From the NCBI GenBank assembly GCA_031278535.1, contig JAITKH010000006.1, positions 1 to 9,532 on the forward strand: 9,532 bases of DNA. Direction: 5' to 3'. The position numbers and the translations under genes were made by a program. Every line of letters begins with the position of its first letter. Position 1 is the stretch's first letter. Of this stretch, positions 6,031 through 9,532 are shown in pieces. The DNA comes from Planctomycetota bacterium. Its GTDB lineage: Bacteria > Planctomycetota > SZUA-567. The notes beneath the pieces are model-generated. The model ran no database searches. It worked only from the letters and a program-made list of their open reading frames with translations, and was not told the origin of the DNA.

Positions 6031-9000
6031 TCAGTCGCGATTCATGGCGATCTGGAGATCGCGCGCCTCGGCGGCGGCGGGCGTGTCGGGATAACGGGCG
6101 AGAAGCCGTTCCAGATCGCTTATCGCCTTTTCCCGCAAGCCGTCGTTCAGAGCGTCTCGGGCAGCCCGCACCAAAGCCGCCGCCGCCCATTCCGGGTAAT
6201 TCGGGTACTCAGCTTCCACCGCCAGGAATTCGAATCGGGCCTTGGCCCGATCGCCGGCCTGCGCCGCCGCCAGACCCAGGCCGTAACGGGATTTGGCGGC
6301 CGCCTCGGTCCGCTTGTCCATGGTAAGCGCCCGCTCGAAGGCGGCTGCGGCATCCGCATGGGCCCCGAGATCGAGACTCGCCTGCCCCAGGCCCCAATAG
6401 ATCTCCTGGACAAGAGGTCCGTCCTCATTGCGAAGGATTTTCCTGAAGACATCCCGCGCTTCGGCCGGACGGCCGTCGAAAAGCAGGCACAACCCTTCGC
6501 CATATTCGGCCGCCATCCGGTACGGAGCATCCCCGGGAGAGCGCTCCAGGGATTGTCGGTATCGCTGGAACGCACTTTGGAACCAGGCCGAACGCCGGCT
6601 TGCATCCTGGTTGTCCTGTCCTGATCGCAGGCGAAGCTCGGCGGCCCGGAAGCAGGCGTCCCCCACCAAATCGCTCTGGGGATAGCGGCCGATGATCGAT
6701 TCAAAGGCATCGATGGCAGCCACCCGCCTGTCCCACATGTCTTTGCGCGATGCCTCGCGCCGGGACGCGTCCGCATCCGCGAGGGAGACCCGTTCCGCCT
6801 CTTCAGCCAGGCGCTGAATGCTCCAGGCCAGGCGGTATTGCGCCTTGTCGGCAAGGGACGATCCGGTCTTTGCGGCCAAATCGAGAGCGCGCCGGTACGA
6901 ATCCATGGCCAATTGGTAATCATTCCGATCATAGAGAATCTCGCCGATCATGAGCCAAGCGGCATCGGCGATCCGGTAGTCGGGATAGCGCTGGGTCAGG
7001 TCGCGCAAATCGGCGAGTATTTCCTCCTCAACCGCCGTCACATCGTCCGAAAGAATGCGCATGGCCTTTTCCGCCGCCAGGGCCTGCGGCCGATCGACTT
7101 CGGGAAGTTCGTCCGCCGGAAGGCCGCCGGTGAGGGATCGCCACCTGGCCTCGGCCGCCTTGGCCTCGGCGACTTTGGCGCGGGCGCCGTTCCATAGGGC
7201 GCGGGATCGCTGGTACAGCGCCTGGGGCACCTCGGGATGCCCGGGATGCGCCGTCAGGAATTTTTGGAAGGCGGCGGCCGCCTCGGCATGGCGGCCAGCC
7301 TCGTCCAATGCCGAAGCCCGTTCCAATTCCACCCTGGGCGCGAGCGCATGTTCTGGATAGTCCCGCAGAAACACGTCCAAGATCTCCAGCGCACCTCTTG
7401 GATCGCCGGCGGCACGGCGAATGGCGGCGACGAGCGACAGCGCGTCCGGACAGAGGCTGCTCGCGGGGAAATTGTCGATGATTTGGCGACAGGCGCCTTC
7501 AGCGCCCTTGTCGTCGCCGATATCCCGCCTGGCCCAGGCGAGACCATACCAGCAAGCGTCGGCCACCTCACTCCCGCCGGCAAGGCGAAGGCTGGCCTCA
7601 TAGTCCCCGATCGCCTCGCGTTTCAGGCCTAGACTGTATTTCGCCTCTCCCAAATAATAATGGACGCGGGAGAGATCCATGCCCTCGGAGGGATTGGCGG
7701 CAACGGCGGAAAGATTGCGAAGCGCCTCCTGCAGCAATTGGCGGCGTCTGTCATCGTTTCGTTCCGTCTGCCCCTCGCGGATTTGCAAGGCGCCCAACCG
7801 CAATCGGGAAAAACCGGCGGCGGCGCCCACCTTCCCTTCGCCCAGGCGCAAGGACAGGGCGAGGGAAGAGCCGTAACGCTCGAGGGCGGCGCGGACGTCT
7901 TTCCCGACCTCGGCAATCTCCCCAAGCCGAAGCAGCGCCATCGCCGCCTGCGGGGCATTCCCAAACCGGTCAAGTATTTCCTGATAGAAACCGGATGCCC
8001 GGGGATAATCGGACGTGAAATAGTACGATTCGCCCAGCCGGAACAGGCTGTCGGCCGCATATTCGGCGGCCCGGCCGGCAAGGGTGGAGTCGGGCCGGCC
8101 GGCGACGTCACGCCAGCCGGCGGCCCAATCCGGTCCGTCAGAAGCAAGCCAGCGATATTGTTCCCGCGCTCCCTCCGTCTCGTTCATCGCCGAAAGGCAA
8201 TCGGCCAGAGCCCAGGCGGCCTGGAGCCGGGTATTGGCGTCGGGGTAGGCAAGGGACTTCCGCAACGCTTCGGCGGCGCGCCGCAAATGCGCGCCGGCAG
8301 TGGAGTCGTTCCCCCCGGCCAGCGAAACGGCCCGTTCCGCCAAAGCCTGGTGGTACAACGCCCAGGGAGCACGGCTGGAGTGCGGCCAGCGCGAGGCCAC
8401 GCGGGCAAACTCCTCGGCAGCGGCGGCATTATCGCCCGAATCCATCAATACCTCGCCCAAGAGGGAATATGCTTCGATTTCCTCCTCCTCCAGCTTTCCG
8501 GTCGCTATGGCGCGGCGAAAATACTGGATCGAATCGGCTCCGATTTTTTTCTGCAATTCCCTGTATTTTTCGCGGCTAGCGGGATCGGTGGCGGCTTCGG
8601 CCCTCTCGCGGGCGGCGCGAGCCTGTTCCTGCCAAAGCGTCCCCAGCCGGAACAGGGCGAGAGGATTCATTTCGTGATCAGCCGCTTTCGCCACATCGAG
8701 CAGATCGGCGGCAGCCTTTTGCGAATTGCCCGCTTCCCGCCAAGCGCATCCGGCGTCATAAAGAAGGGACAAAGCCTGACCGCGGTCCTCGCCCGCCAGT
8801 TTCGCCGCCTCTTCAAATCCCGCCGCCGCCTCCGCCACACGCCGGAGATCGTAATCGGCCCAGGCCGAGCCGGCCCTGGCGTCGACAGCAAGCGGACCGG
8901 ACGGATTTTTTTCAAGCAAAGCGTCAAAAGCCGCCTTGGCCTCGTCGAAACGGCCGAGCCGCGAAAGAGACTCCCCCACGTGATAGGCCGACTCGCCCGC

Positions 9001-9532
9001 TCGGCGATCATCGGGAAATTCCCTGACAAAACGCTGAAGAAATTCCAATGCGCGGACATAGTCGCCCGCATCGAAGCAGGCGAAACCGGCGCCATACAGG
9101 GCGGACGGGAGGAGCTTGGAATCGGGGAAGCGGGACAGGAAGGAGGCAAAATCGGCGGCGGCGGCGGCCAGCATGTCGGCGGCGCCGGGATTGTCCCCGT
9201 CATTTCCCAGCCGATGCTTGGCCTCTCCCCGCCACAGCAGAGCCAATTCGGCCTGCTCCGGCCTGGCCCCAAGGGCGATCACCTCGTCATAACGGCGAAT
9301 CGCTTCCTGAAAACGTTCCAGCCGGAAAAGGGCGTCGGCCGCCCCCAGGGCGGCATCGGCCCGAATGTCCGCCGGCGCGTCCGGGTGCTCGTCAAGAGCG
9401 CGGGAATAAGATGCGGCCGCCTCCCCGCTCTTTTTCTGCTTGTCCTGGCAATAGCCGAGGAGCACTAGGGCTTCGGCCGCGATGGGACGATCGCGGTTCT
9501 CCTCGATGAAGATCCTGAGCTGGTTCTCGGCC
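6031..9532 (-). CDS. Large tetratricopeptide-repeat (TPR) protein, 5' end outside the window
   Basis: The frame stays open to the right edge: about 1166 codons are present and the true start lies outside. A GTG at 9465 is not the start, because the 22 codons upstream of it (beginning AENQLRIFIEE) continue the same repeat pattern. The whole product is built from degenerate 34-40 residue helix-turn-helix units with the TPR spacing of small and aromatic residues, for example ALYGAGFACFDAGDYVRALE near 9100-9040, AWLMIGEILYDRNDYQLAMD near 6960-6900, and LERLLARYPDTPAAAEARDL near 6100-6045. The recurring 'F..YP....A..A....G' spacing is that of BamD/CpoB-like TPR arrays. No membrane segment is visible, and any signal peptide would be in the missing N-terminus. 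TPR arrays are protein-binding scaffolds. Ahead of an ExbB/ExbD pair, a periplasmic or outer-membrane-facing scaffold is the likely role, by analogy with CpoB in Tol-Pal. It ends in TGA 61 nt before the channel gene. Its codons look richer in third-position G/C than those of the VWA gene. TPR assignment is firm; function is unknown. Confidence 0.93.
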   Translation of the reverse strand, partial: AENQLRIFIEENRDRPIAAEALVLLGYCQDKQKKSGEAAASYSRALDEHPDAPADIRADAALGAADALFRLERFQEAIRRYDEVIALGARPEQAELALLWRGEAKHRLGNDGDNPGAADMLAAAAADFASFLSRFPDSKLLPSALYGAGFACFDAGDYVRALEFLQRFVREFPDDRRAGESAYHVGESLSRLGRFDEAKAAFDALLEKNPSGPLAVDARAGSAWADYDLRRVAEAAAGFEEAAKLAGEDRGQALSLLYDAGCAWREAGNSQKAAADLLDVAKAADHEMNPLALFRLGTLWQEQARAARERAEAATDPASREKYRELQKKIGADSIQYFRRAIATGKLEEEEIEAYSLLGEVLMDSGDNAAAAEEFARVASRWPHSSRAPWALYHQALAERAVSLAGGNDSTAGAHLRRAAEALRKSLAYPDANTRLQAAWALADCLSAMNETEGAREQYRWLASDGPDWAAGWRDVAGRPDSTLAGRAAEYAADSLFRLGESYYFTSDYPRASGFYQEILDRFGNAPQAAMALLRLGEIAEVGKDVRAALERYGSSLALSLRLGEGKVGAAAGFSRLRLGALQIREGQTERNDDRRRQLLQEALRNLSAVAANPSEGMDLSRVHYYLGEAKYSLGLKREAIGDYEASLRLAGGSEVADACWYGLAWARRDIGDDKGAEGACRQIIDNFPASSLCPDALSLVAAIRRAAGDPRGALEILDVFLRDYPEHALAPRVELERASALDEAGRHAEAAAAFQKFLTAHPGHPEVPQALYQRSRALWNGARAKVAEAKAAEARWRSLTGGLPADELPEVDRPQALAAEKAMRILSDDVTAVEEEILADLRDLTQRYPDYRIADAAWLMIGEILYDRNDYQLAMDSYRRALDLAAKTGSSLADKAQYRLAWSIQRLAEEAERVSLADADASRREASRKDMWDRRVAAIDAFESIIGRYPQSDLVGDACFRAAELRLRSGQDNQDASRRSAWFQSAFQRYRQSLERSPGDAPYRMAAEYGEGLCLLFDGRPAEARDVFRKILRNEDGPLVQEIYWGLGQASLDLGAHADAAAAFERALTMDKRTEAAAKSRYGLGLAAAQAGDRAKARFEFLAVEAEYPNYPEWAAAALVRAARDALNDGLREKAISDLERLLARYPDTPAAAEARDLQIAMNRD

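Noticed and set aside
5061..6326. Plus-strand frames of about 400 codons across the ExbB-like gene
   Set aside because: They run through the ExbB-like gene, whose membrane helices and signature motifs are unambiguous on the minus strand.
7660..9468. A 602-codon open frame on the plus strand opposite the TPR gene
   Set aside because: It is a shadow. The minus strand carries a coherent TPR protein over the same bases, while the plus-strand translation shows no domain and a skewed Gly/Arg/Pro composition typical of antisense frames in GC-rich DNA.
641..9510. Apparent excess of CGATCG (about a dozen by eye), as in HIP1-type repeats
   Set aside because: The sites are not embedded in a constant GCGATCGC octamer and mostly arise from Asp/Ile-Arg/Gly codon pairs, so codon choice explains them.
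1..9532. CRISPR arrays, tRNA or rRNA genes, insertion sequences
   Set aside because: No regularly spaced repeats, cloverleaf sequence, rRNA motif or transposase could be seen on either strand.

Overview
The window reads as one transcription unit on the minus strand of a GC-rich, Gram-negative-type bacterium. In order of transcription (right to left) it holds: the 3' part of a very large TPR-repeat protein (9532 to 6031), a MotA/TolQ/ExbB-type proton-channel subunit (5969 to 5124), an ExbD/TolR-type partner (4926 to 4510), and the 5' part of a very large von Willebrand factor A (VWA) protein (4513 to 1). Both outer genes are cut by the window edges. Almost every base is coding; the only sizeable gap is the roughly 200 nt between the channel gene and the ExbD gene.

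The leftmost 4.5 kb is easy to mis-annotate. On the minus strand there is a single open frame of 1504 codons with no stop, from an ATGA overlap with the ExbD gene to the left edge. Its product has, in order: a signal-peptide-like N-terminus, an unrecognised beta-rich stretch, a VWA domain with a complete MIDAS site, a motif resembling choice-of-anchor X domains, two beta-sandwich modules resembling ASH/choice-of-anchor D domains, a transmembrane hairpin, and at least 560 residues of low-complexity, probably disordered, charged tail. Several long plus-strand open frames in this region are shadows of it.

Functionally, ExbB/TolQ plus ExbD/TolR is a proton-motive-force-driven motor pair that usually works on a TonB or TolA protein spanning the periplasm, and TPR proteins such as CpoB/YbgF belong to Tol-Pal loci. 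No TonB or TolA homologue is visible here. The translationally coupled VWA membrane protein with its long tail occupies that place. The inference is a PMF-energised envelope complex in which the VWA protein is the effector or transducer and the TPR protein is a scaffold. The biochemical task is unknown.

The gap between the channel gene and the ExbD gene holds a perfect 14-bp hairpin just after the channel stop codon. A third copy of one arm lies about 110 nt further downstream, just before the ExbD gene, so two mutually exclusive RNA folds are possible.

Taxonomy cannot be fixed from the sequence. This kind of gene set is the sort found in PVC-type and other deep-branching diderm phyla, but that is only an impression.
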